From Streptomyces macrolidinus (GTDB lineage Bacteria > Actinomycetota > Actinomycetes > Streptomycetales > Streptomycetaceae), in the NCBI RefSeq assembly GCF_023887685.1, contig NZ_JAMWMR010000015.1, positions 62,001 through 126,000 on the forward strand: 64,000 nt of DNA, in the 5' to 3' direction. Shown piece after piece: positions 8,025 to 16,616 of this stretch. The first letter of the stretch is position 1; each line of letters starts with the position of its first letter. Made by a program: the position numbers and the translations under genes. The notes beneath the pieces are model-generated. The model ran no database searches, was not told where the DNA came from, and worked only from the letters and a program-made list of their open reading frames with translations.

Positions 8025-9053
8025 GCCGGGCACTTCCGCCTCCCGGTCGTGGGAGCGGCGCTTGGCGATCACCGCGCAGACCATGAGCTGCATCTGGTGG
8101 AAGAGCATCAGGGGAAGCACGGCGAGCGCGGTGTGCGTGCCGAACAGGACGCCCGCCATGGGCAGTCCGGAGGCCAGGGACTTCTTCGACCCGGCGAACT
8201 GGATCGCGATCCGGTCCCCCCGGTCGAACCCCAGGGCCCGAGCGCCGTACCAGGTCAGGCCGAGCATCGCGGCGAGCAGTGCCGCTTCGGTGACGACGAG
8301 GCCGCCGAGCCGCGGCAGGCTCACCTGGTGCCAGATGCCCTGCACCATGCCCTCGCTGAACGCGGTGTAGACGACCATCAGGATCGAGCCGCGGTCGACG
8401 AGCCCGATGATCTTCCGGTGCCGGGTGATGAACCCGCCGATCCACCGCCGCAGCGCCTGCCCCGCCAGGAACGGCACCAGCAGTTGCAGCACGATCTTGA
8501 CGAGCGAGTCCGCGGAGAACCCCCCGCCGCTGTTGCCGAGCAGCACCGCCGCGAGCAGCGGTGTGATGACGATGCCGATGAGGGAGGAGAAGGAGCCGGC
8601 GCAGATCGCGGCGGGGACGTTGCCGCGGGCGATCGAGGTGAAGGCGATCGAGGACTGGATCGTCGACGGGACCAGGGTGAGGAAGAGGAGTCCGGTGTAG
8701 AGGTCGTGCGTCAGGAACACCGGCACCAGGCCGCGGGCCGCGAGGCCCAGCAGTGGGAAGACCACGAACGTGCAGGCCAGCACGGTGACATGGAGTCTCC
8801 AGTGTCTGAGCCCGGCCAGTGCCTCATGAGTGGAGAGCCGGGCTCCGTACAGGAAGAAGAGGAGGGCGATTCCGGCCGTGGAGGCACCGGAGGCCACGTC
8901 GGCGGCCGTGCCGCGCGCCGGAAGGAGGGCCGCGAGCCCCACGGTCCCGAGCAGCAGGAGGACGTACGGGTCGACGGGCATCCGACGCGGCCAACGCAGG
9001 CGGTTCACTGTGCTCCACTTCTTCGACTTCTTCGGGTCGTCGTGTCCCCTCAT
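7986..9053 (-). CDS. bile acid:sodium symporter family transporter
   Basis: Membrane transporter of the SBF/BASS-like group, 355 residues. After a basic N-terminus it has about nine to ten hydrophobic segments, with TLVPSTIQSSIAFTSIA and GSKKSLASGLPMA as the conserved family stretches. It probably takes up an organic anion with sodium. The ATG at 9053 follows an excellent AAAGGAG site, so this start is preferred over the long open frame upstream. The gene is divergent from a LysR regulator, 75 bp apart, which probably controls it. The C-terminal 20 or so residues are polar, unlike the family, and overlap antisense a decayed dehydrogenase fragment, suggesting that the tail was acquired by readthrough into foreign sequence. 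Confidence 0.85.
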   Translation of the reverse strand: MRGHDDPKKSKKWSTVNRLRWPRRMPVDPYVLLLLGTVGLAALLPARGTAADVASGASTAGIALLFFLYGARLSTHEALAGLRHWRLHVTVLACTFVVFPLLGLAARGLVPVFLTHDLYTGLLFLTLVPSTIQSSIAFTSIARGNVPAAICAGSFSSLIGIVITPLLAAVLLGNSGGGFSADSLVKIVLQLLVPFLAGQALRRWIGGFITRHRKIIGLVDRGSILMVVYTAFSEGMVQGIWHQVSLPRLGGLVVTEAALLAAMLGLTWYGARALGFDRGDRIAIQFAGSKKSLASGLPMAGVLFGTHTALAVLPLMLFHQMQLMVCAVIAKRRSHDREAEVPGSGAQHHLPQIAP

Positions 9054-9071
9054 CGTCTCCTTTCGCGAGCG

Positions 9072-9117
9072 ATCGGGAATCCCGTACACCTCTCTGACTG
9101 TCATCACGAATCCCGAT
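9072..9117. promoter_or_regulatory. divergent promoter region with inverted repeat between symporter and LysR genes
   Basis: The 75-bp divergent spacer holds ATCGGGA (9072-9078) and its exact inverse TCCCGAT (9111-9117), plus a near palindrome CGGGAATCCCG at 9074-9084. LysR regulators usually bind such dyads between themselves and a divergent target. This is inferred from layout. Confidence 0.4.
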
Positions 9118-9128
9118 AGCCTGGGGGC

Positions 9129-9992
9129 ATGTACGACCCCTCCCACCTGCGTACCTTCCTCGCGGTGGCCCAGACGCTCAGCTTCACGCAGGCCGCCCGG
9201 CGGCTCGGGCTGCGCCAGTCGACCGTCAGCCAGCATGTGCGGCGTCTGGAGGACGCGACCGGACGGCAGCTCTTCCAGCGGGACACCCACTCCGTCGAGC
9301 TGACGGAGGACGGCGAGGCCATGCTCGGCTTCGCCCGCCGGATCCTTCAGGTGCACGAGCAGGCGACGGCGTTCTTCACCGGGACCCGGCTGCGCGGCAG
9401 GCTGCGCTTCGGCGCGTCGGAGGACTTCGTCCTGACCCGGCTGCCGGAGATCCTGGAGGGCTTCCGCCATGACCACCCCGAGGTGGACCTGGAACTGACG
9501 GTCGAGCTGTCCGGCATCCTGCACGAGCGGCTCGCCGAGGGGCGGCTCGACCTGGTGCTGGCCAAGCGGCGTCCGCGGGACCCGCGCGGCGAACTGGTCT
9601 GGCACGACCGGCTGGTCTGGATCGGCGCGCAGCGGCTGCGGCTCGACCCCGACCGCCCGGTGCCGCTGATCGTCTATCCACCGCCGGGCATCACCCGCGC
9701 CCGCGCCCTGGACGCCCTGGAGGAACAGGGCCGTGCCTGGCACATCGTGTGCACCAGCGGCAGTCTCAACGGCCTGCTCGCCGCGGCCCGCGCCGGTCTC
9801 GGCGTGATGCCCCACTCCCGGGGCCTGATCCCGCCCGGCCTGGTACGGGTCCCCGAGCGCGCGGGCCTGCCCGAGCTGGGCGAGGTCGACTTCGTCCTGG
9901 CCCATGGCCACCGCCCCGGCCAGGCACAGGGCGCGGCCCGAGCGCTCGCGGCGGCGATCCTGGCGAGCGGGGACCGACTCCACCGCCATTAG
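9129..9992 (+). CDS. LysR family transcriptional regulator
   Basis: LysR-type regulator, 287 residues. The N-terminal winged HTH is clear (FTQAARRLGLRQSTVSQHVRRLE, residues 19 to 41), followed by the linker helix and a periplasmic-binding-like effector domain from about residue 90. It probably controls the divergent symporter gene, with the effector being the transported organic acid. The ATG at 9129 gives the standard LysR N-terminus with the HTH close to the first residue. Confidence 0.93.
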   Translation: MYDPSHLRTFLAVAQTLSFTQAARRLGLRQSTVSQHVRRLEDATGRQLFQRDTHSVELTEDGEAMLGFARRILQVHEQATAFFTGTRLRGRLRFGASEDFVLTRLPEILEGFRHDHPEVDLELTVELSGILHERLAEGRLDLVLAKRRPRDPRGELVWHDRLVWIGAQRLRLDPDRPVPLIVYPPPGITRARALDALEEQGRAWHIVCTSGSLNGLLAAARAGLGVMPHSRGLIPPGLVRVPERAGLPELGEVDFVLAHGHRPGQAQGAARALAAAILASGDRLHRH

Positions 9993-10234
9993 CCCCCTCG
10001 CACCGGCATGCGGCCCTGACCCGCGGTAATCGCGCCGTACAGATTCCGTGGAGATTGCGGGCCCGCTCGTACGGGACCTCGAGGAGTTCTGTCCGCCCCT
10101 TTCCCATGTGCGCGTATTTCCCCGCTGACCTGTGCGTTCACGGACCGGCCAACGGGATTCCACCCCCTCCCGCCCGGCCCTACGGTGGGGTAGCTTTCAC
10201 CGCGCTGTGCGGAGCATCACCCTAGGAGCGGGGA

Positions 10235-12061
10235 TTGCGCGAGTTCACCAACCCTCCGTCGACGTCGGCGCCGCCGGTGGGCGGTCTGGCCGATGCCGTC
10301 TTCGACCATGCACGGGAGGATCCGCACCGGGTCGCCCTCGGCCGCAAGGACGAGGAGGGGCGCTGGCGCGAGGTGACCGCCGCCGAGTTCCGTGACGAGG
10401 TCCTGGCGCTCGCGAAGGGGCTGCTGGCGGACGGGGTCCGGTTCGGCGACCGGGTCGCCATCATGTGCCGTACGCGCTACGAGTGGACCCTCTTCGACTA
10501 CGCGCTGTGGACGATCGGCGCCCAGGTGGTGCCCGTCTACCCCACCTCGTCGGCCGAGCAGGTCTCCTGGATGCTGCACGACGCACAGGCGACGGCCGCG
10601 ATGGTGGAGCACGAGGACCACGCGATGACCATCGCCACGGTCATCGACCGGCTGCCGCACCTGCGCCGGTTGTGGCAGCTCGACGCGGGCGCCCTGCAGG
10701 AGCTGTACGAGGCGGGTGCGCGCATCGACGACGAGGTGGTGCACCGGCACCGCCGCGCGGTCACCCCCGACTCGACGGCGACAGTCATCTACACCTCCGG
10801 CACCACCGGCCGCCCCAAGGGCTGTGTGTTCTCGCACGGCAACTTCATGTTCGAGACCGACACGGTCATCGAGCGCTGGAAGCCGGTGTTCCACTCCAGG
10901 AAGGGCGACGAGGCGGCCACCCTGCTGTTCCTGCCGCTGGCCCATGTCTTCGGGCGGATGGTGCAGGTCGCGGCGATCCGCGGCAGGGTCAGGGTCGGCC
11001 ATCAGCCGCAGTTGCGCGCGGAGGCGCTGCTGCCCGATCTGGCCGCGTTCCGGCCGACGTTCTTCCTCGCGGTGCCGTACATCTTCGAGAAGGTCTTCGA
11101 CGCGGCCCGCCGCAAGGCCGAGAAGGAGGGCCGCTCCGGGCCGTTCGAGAAGGCGGTCGAGGTCGCCGTCGCCTACGCGGAGGCTCTCGAGGCGAAGGCG
11201 TGGGGCACGGGCCCCGGCCCGTCGGCGGCCCTGCGCATGCAGCATCAGTTCTTCGACAAGGTCGTGTACGCCAAGCTCCGCGCCGCGATGGGCGGCCGGG
11301 TGCGGCAGGCGATGTCGGGCGGCTCGGCGATGGACCGCCGTCTCGGGCTGTTCTTCGCGGGCGCGGGGGTGCAGATCTACGAGGGGTACGGGCTGACGGA
11401 GTCGACGGCGGCGGCGACCGCGAACCCGCCCGAGCGCACCCGGTACGGCACGGTCGGCCAGGCCATCCCCGGCACGACCGTGCACATCGCGGAGGACGGC
11501 GAGGTGTGGCTGCGCGGCGGCCATGTCTTCCAGGGCTATCTCAACAACCCCGTGGCCACCGCCGAGGTCCTGCACGACGGCTGGCTCGCCACCGGTGACC
11601 TGGGCTCTCTCGACGAGGACGGGTATCTGACGATCACCGGGCGCAAGAAGGAGATCCTGGTGACCTCCGGCGGCAAGAGTGTGTCTCCGGGACCGCTGGA
11701 GGAGCGGGTACGGGAGCATCCGCTGGTCGCGCAGTGCATCGTCGTCGGCAACGACCGCCCCTATGTGGCCGCGCTGATCACGCTCGACGCCGACGCCGTG
11801 GAGCACTGGTCGCAGATGCGCGGCAAGCCGGGGTTGCCCCCGGAGCAACTGGTGCACGACCCCGACCTGGAGACGGAGGTGCGGCGCGCGGTGGTCGCCG
11901 CGAACACCCTGGTCTCGAAGGCCGAGTCGATCCGCACGTTCCGCGTCCTCGCGCACCAGTTCACCGAGGAGCAGGGCCTGCTCACCCCGTCGCTGAAGCT
12001 GAAGCGCAAGGCGATCGAGAACGCGTACGCGACGGAGGTGGAGGCCTTGTACACGACGTGA
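10235..12061 (+). CDS. long-chain acyl-CoA synthetase (AMP-binding, FadD15/FACL-like)
   Basis: Adenylate-forming ligase, 608 residues, activating fatty acids to acyl-CoA with ATP and CoA. The AMP-binding motif YTSGTTGRPKG lies near residue 185, the second motif YGLTEST near 387, the TGDLG hinge region near 450 and the ITGRKKEILVTSGGKSVSP stretch close to the C-domain start. Start is TTG at 10235, with AGGAG six to nine bases upstream; no better ATG or GTG fits the family N-terminus. Size and motifs match the FACL15 group found widely in actinobacteria. It stands alone, with a 242-bp upstream gap in which I see no clear operator. Confidence 0.92.
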   Translation: MREFTNPPSTSAPPVGGLADAVFDHAREDPHRVALGRKDEEGRWREVTAAEFRDEVLALAKGLLADGVRFGDRVAIMCRTRYEWTLFDYALWTIGAQVVPVYPTSSAEQVSWMLHDAQATAAMVEHEDHAMTIATVIDRLPHLRRLWQLDAGALQELYEAGARIDDEVVHRHRRAVTPDSTATVIYTSGTTGRPKGCVFSHGNFMFETDTVIERWKPVFHSRKGDEAATLLFLPLAHVFGRMVQVAAIRGRVRVGHQPQLRAEALLPDLAAFRPTFFLAVPYIFEKVFDAARRKAEKEGRSGPFEKAVEVAVAYAEALEAKAWGTGPGPSAALRMQHQFFDKVVYAKLRAAMGGRVRQAMSGGSAMDRRLGLFFAGAGVQIYEGYGLTESTAAATANPPERTRYGTVGQAIPGTTVHIAEDGEVWLRGGHVFQGYLNNPVATAEVLHDGWLATGDLGSLDEDGYLTITGRKKEILVTSGGKSVSPGPLEERVREHPLVAQCIVVGNDRPYVAALITLDADAVEHWSQMRGKPGLPPEQLVHDPDLETEVRRAVVAANTLVSKAESIRTFRVLAHQFTEEQGLLTPSLKLKRKAIENAYATEVEALYTT

Positions 12062-12149
12062 GCCGGGGTCCGTTTCCGGTCAGTGTGTGCTTCCCGGCGC
12101 GATTCCGGCGGGAATCAGCCGTTCAGGAATGCACGTCGGGCCGTGATCG

Positions 12150-12177
12150 TTGACGATGGAAGTACCACGCGTATCAC
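12150..12177 (+). promoter_or_regulatory. putative vegetative promoter for the aldo/keto reductase gene
   Basis: TTGACG (12150-12155), 16-base spacer and TATCAC (12172-12177), 33 bp before the GTG start at 12211. Fits a housekeeping sigma-factor promoter; not verified. Confidence 0.4.
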
Positions 12178-12210
12178 TCGTACCACCGTCAACCTAAGGA
12201 TCAAGAGCTC

Positions 12211-13047
12211 GTGAGCAGCAAGGTCCCCCCGATCATCCTGAACAACGGCGTCGAGATGCCGCAGCTCGGCTTCGGCGTCTGGCAGGTGCCCGACGACGAG
12301 GCGCAGAGCGCCGTCGCCACCGCACTGGAGGCCGGGTACCGCAGCATCGACACTGCGGCGATCTACGGCAACGAAGAGGGCGTCGGCCGGGCGGTCGCGG
12401 CCTCGGGGCTCCCCCGCGAGGACCTCTTCATCACCACCAAGCTCTGGAACGGCGACCAGGGATACGACGCCACGCTGCGCGCCTTCGACACCTCGTTGGA
12501 GAAGCTCGGCCTCGAGTACGTGGATCTGTATCTGATCCACTGGCCGCTGCCGTCCCGGGGCACGTTCGTCGACACGTACAAGGCCTTCGAGAAGATCCAC
12601 GCGGACGGTCGCGCCAAGGCGATCGGTGTCTCCAACTTCCTTCCGGAGCACCTGAAGACGCTGATCGAGGCGACGTCCGTCATCCCGGCGGTCAACCAGA
12701 TCGAGCTGCACCCGCACCTCCAGCAGCACGCGGCGCGCGACTTCCACGCGGCTCAGGGCATCGCCACCGAGGCCTGGTCGCCGCTCGGCCAGGGCAAGGG
12801 GCTGCTGGAGGTCCCGGCGATCGTCGCCATCGCCCAGAAGCACGGCCGTTCCCCGGCCCAGATCGTGCTTCGCTGGCACCTCCAGCTCGGCACCATCGTG
12901 ATCCCGAAGTCCGTGACGCCGTCCCGGATCAAGGAGAACATCGACGTGTTCGACTTCTCGCTGGACACGGAGGACATGGCGGCGATCAGCGCGCTCAACG
13001 AGGACCGCCGCATCGGCCCCGACCCGGCCGCGTTCGACGTGGTGTGA
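12211..13047 (+). CDS. aldo/keto reductase
   Basis: NADPH-dependent aldo/keto reductase of the 2,5-diketo-gluconate reductase-like group, 278 residues, TIM barrel, cytoplasmic. The catalytic tetrad is complete: Asp47, Tyr52 (in SIDTAAIYGNE), Lys77 (TTKLWNG) and His110 (LIHWPLP). The cofactor segment IPKSVTPSRIKEN near the C-terminus is also present. Start is GTG at 12211 after an AAGGA site. Natural substrate unknown; members reduce sugar aldehydes, ketoacids and xenobiotic carbonyls. Convergent with an SDR gene. Confidence 0.95.
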   Translation: MSSKVPPIILNNGVEMPQLGFGVWQVPDDEAQSAVATALEAGYRSIDTAAIYGNEEGVGRAVAASGLPREDLFITTKLWNGDQGYDATLRAFDTSLEKLGLEYVDLYLIHWPLPSRGTFVDTYKAFEKIHADGRAKAIGVSNFLPEHLKTLIEATSVIPAVNQIELHPHLQQHAARDFHAAQGIATEAWSPLGQGKGLLEVPAIVAIAQKHGRSPAQIVLRWHLQLGTIVIPKSVTPSRIKENIDVFDFSLDTEDMAAISALNEDRRIGPDPAAFDVV

Positions 13048-13048
13048 G

Positions 13049-13120
13049 ACCGAGGCTCGGCTTCGTCAGGTCATCGACTTCGACTTCGACGAGCCGGTCG
13101 CCGTGCTCCTGTCGCTGGGG
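13049..13120 (+). pseudogene. possible remnant of a DUF574 (SAM-dependent) methyltransferase gene
   Basis: In the frame beginning at 13049 the spacer reads ...QVIDFDFDEPVAVLLSLGP, which resembles the conserved central segment of DUF574-type methyltransferases (compare DFDQPVALSLIAI in the intact gene at 20002). No start, SAM motif or downstream homology is present. The match is short and judged by eye, so this is tentative. Confidence 0.3.
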
Positions 13121-13136
13121 CCTGTCAGACAGGCCC
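13118..13136. terminator. bidirectional hairpin between convergent AKR and SDR genes
   Basis: GGGCCTGT and ACAGGCCC form a perfect 8-bp stem (the 9th pair closes around one base) directly at the stop codon of the leftward SDR gene and 70 bp past the AKR stop. No T-run, as is common in Streptomyces. Confidence 0.6.
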
Positions 13137-13837
13137 TAGTTCGGCTGTCCGATCGGGCGTATGACCACCGTGTTGACGTCCACGCCCTCGGGCTGCCGAA
13201 CGGCCCAGACGATCGAGTCGGCGATCTGGTCGGCGGTGAGCAGGCGGCCCGGCGGCAGGCCGCCCAGGTCGTCCCAGAACGGGGTCTCCACGCGGCCGGG
13301 GGCGATCAGGGTCACGCCCACGCCCCATTCGGTGACCTGTCGACGGGTGTTCTCGGCGAGCGCGGTGACCGCCCACTTGGTCGCGCCGTAGACGTTGCCG
13401 GGCGTGGGCACGAACCCCGCGACGCTGCCGACGAGGACGATCCGGCCGCGTGTCTCCTTGAGGGCGTCGATGGAGGCCCGGACGAGCAGCGCCGGACCGA
13501 GGACATTGGTCAGCACCATGTCGGTCCACCCGGCCGGATCGCCCTCGGCGACCGTGGAGTCGGTGGCGAACCCGGCGTTGGCGATGACGGTGTCGAGTCG
13601 GCCGAACCGCTTCACCGTGGTCTCGACGGCCCCCTTCACCTGCTCGTAGTCGGCGGCGTTCCCGGCGATCGTCAACAGGTCCTCGGGCTCGCCGAGTTCG
13701 GCGGCGAAGTCGCGCAGCCGCCGTTCGCTCCGCCCGGTGACGGCGACGCGATGCCCGGCGTCGAGCAGGTGCCGGGCCACCGCGGCGCCGATGCCGCTGC
13801 CGCCGCCGGTGATGAGTGTGACGTGAGCGTCCGTCAT
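13136..13837 (-). CDS. short-chain dehydrogenase/reductase (SDR)
   Basis: Classical SDR oxidoreductase, 233 residues, NAD(P)-dependent. It has the nucleotide motif TGGGSGIG (residues 10-17), NAG at 87-89, Ser138 in LVGSVAG and the catalytic Tyr150-x3-Lys154 (YGATK). Downstream of the active site are GVGVTLIAPGRVETPF and a short C-terminus. Closest in feel to the NADP-preferring YdfG-like group. Substrate unknown. Single gene, convergent with the AKR gene; a terminator sits at its stop. Confidence 0.93.
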   Translation of the reverse strand: MTDAHVTLITGGGSGIGAAVARHLLDAGHRVAVTGRSERRLRDFAAELGEPEDLLTIAGNAADYEQVKGAVETTVKRFGRLDTVIANAGFATDSTVAEGDPAGWTDMVLTNVLGPALLVRASIDALKETRGRIVLVGSVAGFVPTPGNVYGATKWAVTALAENTRRQVTEWGVGVTLIAPGRVETPFWDDLGGLPPGRLLTADQIADSIVWAVRQPEGVDVNTVVIRPIGQPN

Positions 13838-13924
13838 GGTCGACCCCCTGGTGTTCGGTGAGATGGCGAGGAGTCAACCACTTGGAGAGCGCTCGAAGTC
13901 AACCGGCTGCGCGGCGGCGGGAGT

Positions 13925-14869
13925 TCAGGACGTACGCACGGCCGTGTGCACGGTGTGTGCCTTCAGGACGAAGACGTCGGGCCTGTGATGCGCGCTCGCC
14001 TCGTCGTCGGGGTCGAGGAGGCGGTCCAGGGTGGCGCGGTCCGTGTCGGTGAGCTCGTCGGCCAGTGCTTCGCGTGTGCGGGTGAGGGAGGCGACGACGT
14101 AGGCGCGGGCCGTAGCGGAGAGCGGGGCGGGCAGGTCGAGGAGGAAGCTGCGGGTGCCGGTGGGCTTCAGACCGGCGGCGGTCAGCAGGGCGGGCCAGTC
14201 CTCGGTCTCGGCGACGGAACCGGGCAACTCCTCGCGCATACGCGTGAACCAGTCGGCCTCCACCGCGTCGAGGCGGGCCTGGAGACCGGGGCGGCCGATG
14301 CCGATGTCCCGGGGCAGGAAGCGGCCGGGCAGACCGCCTTCGAGGAGGGCGAGGGTGCCACCAGGAGCCAGGTGCGTGGCGAACTCGGCCAGGGCGGCGC
14401 GCTGGTCGCCCAGGTGGTGCAGGCTGTTGCTGGCCCACAGCAGGTCGGCCGGACGCTCCAACTTCCCGAGTACGTCCGGGAGTTCGCCGGTGATGGTGGT
14501 GAGCCGGTCGGCGAGACCGAGGCGTGTGGCGCGGGCGCGGGCCCGTTCGAGGAGCGGCGCGGAGCCGTCCGCCGCGACGACCCGCGCGCCAGGGAAGGCC
14601 TCCGCGAACAGGCAGGAGACCACCCCCGGGCCACTGCCCGTGTCGACGATCAGCCCGGGGGCGGACACCTGCTCGGACAGCCAGGCCATGACCTGCCGGT
14701 ACAGAGGGGCGAACAGCTCGGCCTGGGACTCCAGCAGCGGGCCCATCACGGCCCAGTCCATGTCGGTGTTGCCGTGACCGTGCCCGTGGCCGTGGCCGTG
14801 GCCGTGATGGTGCTGGTGGCCGTCGCGTGCGTCTTGGTCGTGGTCCTGGTCCTGGTGTTCCTGTGCCAT
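13925..14869 (-). CDS. SAM-dependent methyltransferase with histidine-rich N-terminus
   Basis: Class I methyltransferase, 314 residues. SAM motif I is VDTGSGPGVVSC near residue 76, followed by VVAADGSAPLLERA and the motif IV region WASNSLHHL. The first 32 residues are very unusual: eleven histidines in an Asp/Gln-rich then (His-Gly)n leader, followed by a normal fold. This could bind zinc, nickel or copper, or be a mere repeat expansion of GTGGCC-type codons (14770-14810). No metal-transport gene is adjacent. Small-molecule methyltransferase of unknown substrate. Start ATG at 14869 is the only reasonable one upstream of the His tract; an internal start at Met37 would remove it. Confidence 0.85.
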   Translation of the reverse strand: MAQEHQDQDHDQDARDGHQHHHGHGHGHGHGHGNTDMDWAVMGPLLESQAELFAPLYRQVMAWLSEQVSAPGLIVDTGSGPGVVSCLFAEAFPGARVVAADGSAPLLERARARATRLGLADRLTTITGELPDVLGKLERPADLLWASNSLHHLGDQRAALAEFATHLAPGGTLALLEGGLPGRFLPRDIGIGRPGLQARLDAVEADWFTRMREELPGSVAETEDWPALLTAAGLKPTGTRSFLLDLPAPLSATARAYVVASLTRTREALADELTDTDRATLDRLLDPDDEASAHHRPDVFVLKAHTVHTAVRTS

Positions 14870-15019
14870 GGGATCAGCCTCTCCTGTCGATGCGCCCAGC
14901 GTGCACCGGCAGACGGCTGACGAGCCAGTTCCGTTGCCGGAACGGCAAACCGGGCGCGGCCCGCCCGCCCGGCCACCACTTCACCGGGCCGTCCGGCCAC
15001 CCGCCCCTCAGCTCACCGG

Positions 15020-15796
15020 TCAGTTCACCGGCACAAGAGTCAGGTAGGCCAGACCCATGACCCCGCGATAGCCCCGGAGCCACATGCCGCGGTGGCTGTC
15101 CACACGGTCGCGGGTCTCCTGCGCCAGCGGGTGGTCGGGGTGGGCCGCGAGCCATTCCTCGACGTCGGCCTGGTACGCGGACTCGAACACCTCCCATTCG
15201 TCGAGGCTCGCGGTCTCGGTCCAGACAGGACGGAAGCCCGCGTCGACGGCGAGGTCGACAAGGTCGGCGAGGTCGCTGAACTCCGCGGCGGACGCGTCCG
15301 GCCACATGGCCGCCAACTCGCCTTCCGTAGGCGAGCGTTGCCAGAAGCCCTCGCCGAGCAGGACACGGCCGCCCGGGGCCACCAGACGGCGCAGGGCACG
15401 CAGGGCCGCCACGGTGTGCTCGGGCGGCCGGGCGTCGGTGAGCGCGTGGCTGGCGCCGAGGCAGAGCACGATGTCGGCCGGTCCATGACCGGTGTCGACG
15501 GCGGACTCCTGGACGAAGCGCACGCGCTCGCCCAGCCCACGGACCTCGGCGTTCGCGCGCCCGCGGGCGAGGTCGTCCTTGTTGAGATCGAGGCCGACGC
15601 CGGTCGCACCGGGCGTCGCCGCGATCAGACGGAGCATGAACTCGCCCCAGCCACACCCGAGATCGAGCACGGTGGCCGGGGCGTCGGGAGCGAGATGGGC
15701 GGTCAGCCGATGGATCATCCTGTCGGCCCGCTCCTCGGAGAGAGGGCCGTGGAAGGTGAGGCGGGTCAGCCGTGGCGGTGCGCTGGTGTCATCCAT
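15020..15796 (-). CDS. class I SAM-dependent methyltransferase
   Basis: About 258 residues with motif I VLDLGCGWGEFMLRL, the acidic loop VGLDLNKDDLARG and motif IV DIVLCLGASHAL. The region after it (ALRRLVAPGGRVLLGEGFW) is standard for small-molecule methyltransferases. The ATG at 15796 gives MDDTSAPP; the frame is open to 15835 but without a clear ribosome site. No neighbouring pathway genes point to a substrate. It is the first of three methyltransferase genes between 13.9 and 16.6 kb, all leftward, that are not obviously paralogous copies. Confidence 0.85.
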   Translation of the reverse strand: MDDTSAPPRLTRLTFHGPLSEERADRMIHRLTAHLAPDAPATVLDLGCGWGEFMLRLIAATPGATGVGLDLNKDDLARGRANAEVRGLGERVRFVQESAVDTGHGPADIVLCLGASHALTDARPPEHTVAALRALRRLVAPGGRVLLGEGFWQRSPTEGELAAMWPDASAAEFSDLADLVDLAVDAGFRPVWTETASLDEWEVFESAYQADVEEWLAAHPDHPLAQETRDRVDSHRGMWLRGYRGVMGLAYLTLVPVN

Positions 15797-15865
15797 GAGG
15801 CCGAACACTAGGGCTGACGCGGCTCCCGGCGACACCGGATATCCGCCGCCTCCCTCGGCCGTCGT

Positions 15866-16606
15866 TCAGCCCTTGCGGAAGGCCTGGAGTGTGAACACCG
15901 GGTCCGGGCGCGGCCGGTCCTGATCGGGCAGGGTGCCGAGATCCGCGGCGAGTTGTTCGGCCAGCGGGGAGCCGGGGGTCAGTGTGGTGAACCAGCCGCG
16001 TCGCAGGTCCGCCACCGTGCTGCGGGGGCTGCGGCCCTGACCGACGCCGGGGAAGCGGGCCTGTCCGGCGGGGACCAGGCCGTACACGGCGGCGTGCGCC
16101 GCGACCGTCTCCGAGGCGTCCGGGGCCGGATGGCGGGGGCGGGGGACGAGGACGGCGTCGATGTCACTGCCCACGTCATGGGCCTCGGCCTTGTCGACCG
16201 TGGTGAGGTACATCCCGCCGGGACGCAGAACGCGGGCGCACTCGCGAAGGATGGCCCGGACGTCGTCGGGGTCGTCGATGAGATGCAGCAGCCACACGCT
16301 GGTGACGGCGTCGAACGTCCCGTCCGGGAAGGGCAGTCGACGGCTGTCCGCGCGGACGACGGCGCCCGGCAGCCGGGCGGCGGAGTAGCGCGTCATCGCG
16401 TCGGCCAGGTCCGCGCCCGTCACCCTGAGCCCCGGCCGCCCGGCCGCGAGCCGCCGGGTCACGCTGCCCGTGCCGCAGGCCACGTCGAGCAGCCGTCCGG
16501 TGTCCTCGGGCAGCAGGCCGAGGAGGGCGTCGGCCGCCGCCTCGGCGCGGGGCTCGCCTCCGCGGGTGGCGTCGTAGACGTCGGCCTCGCGTTCGTAGTC
16601 GAGCAT
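15866..16606 (-). CDS. class I SAM-dependent methyltransferase (UbiE/Methyltransf_11-like)
   Basis: About 246 residues: N-terminus MLDYEREADVYDATRGGEPRA, motif I LLDVACGTGSVTRRL, and a post-motif block VWLLHLIDDPDDVRAILREC with VLRPGGMYLTTVDK. The start at 16606 fits the family; a GTG at 16624 would overlap the stop of the upstream carbinolamine dehydratase gene by eight bases and is an alternative that would imply coupling. The two genes are in any case only a few bases apart and probably share a transcript. Substrate unknown. Confidence 0.85.
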   Translation of the reverse strand: MLDYEREADVYDATRGGEPRAEAAADALLGLLPEDTGRLLDVACGTGSVTRRLAAGRPGLRVTGADLADAMTRYSAARLPGAVVRADSRRLPFPDGTFDAVTSVWLLHLIDDPDDVRAILRECARVLRPGGMYLTTVDKAEAHDVGSDIDAVLVPRPRHPAPDASETVAAHAAVYGLVPAGQARFPGVGQGRSPRSTVADLRRGWFTTLTPGSPLAEQLAADLGTLPDQDRPRPDPVFTLQAFRKG

Positions 16607-16616
16607 GGGCCACACT

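Noticed and set aside
10043..10234. Possible promoter or operator upstream of the acyl-CoA synthetase gene
   Set aside because: TAGCTT near 10192 has no matching -35 box at suitable spacing and no clear dyad was found.
14770..14830. GTGGCC-rich run in the His-rich leader as a repeat element or regulatory site
   Set aside because: It is explained by His-Gly codons of the methyltransferase gene.
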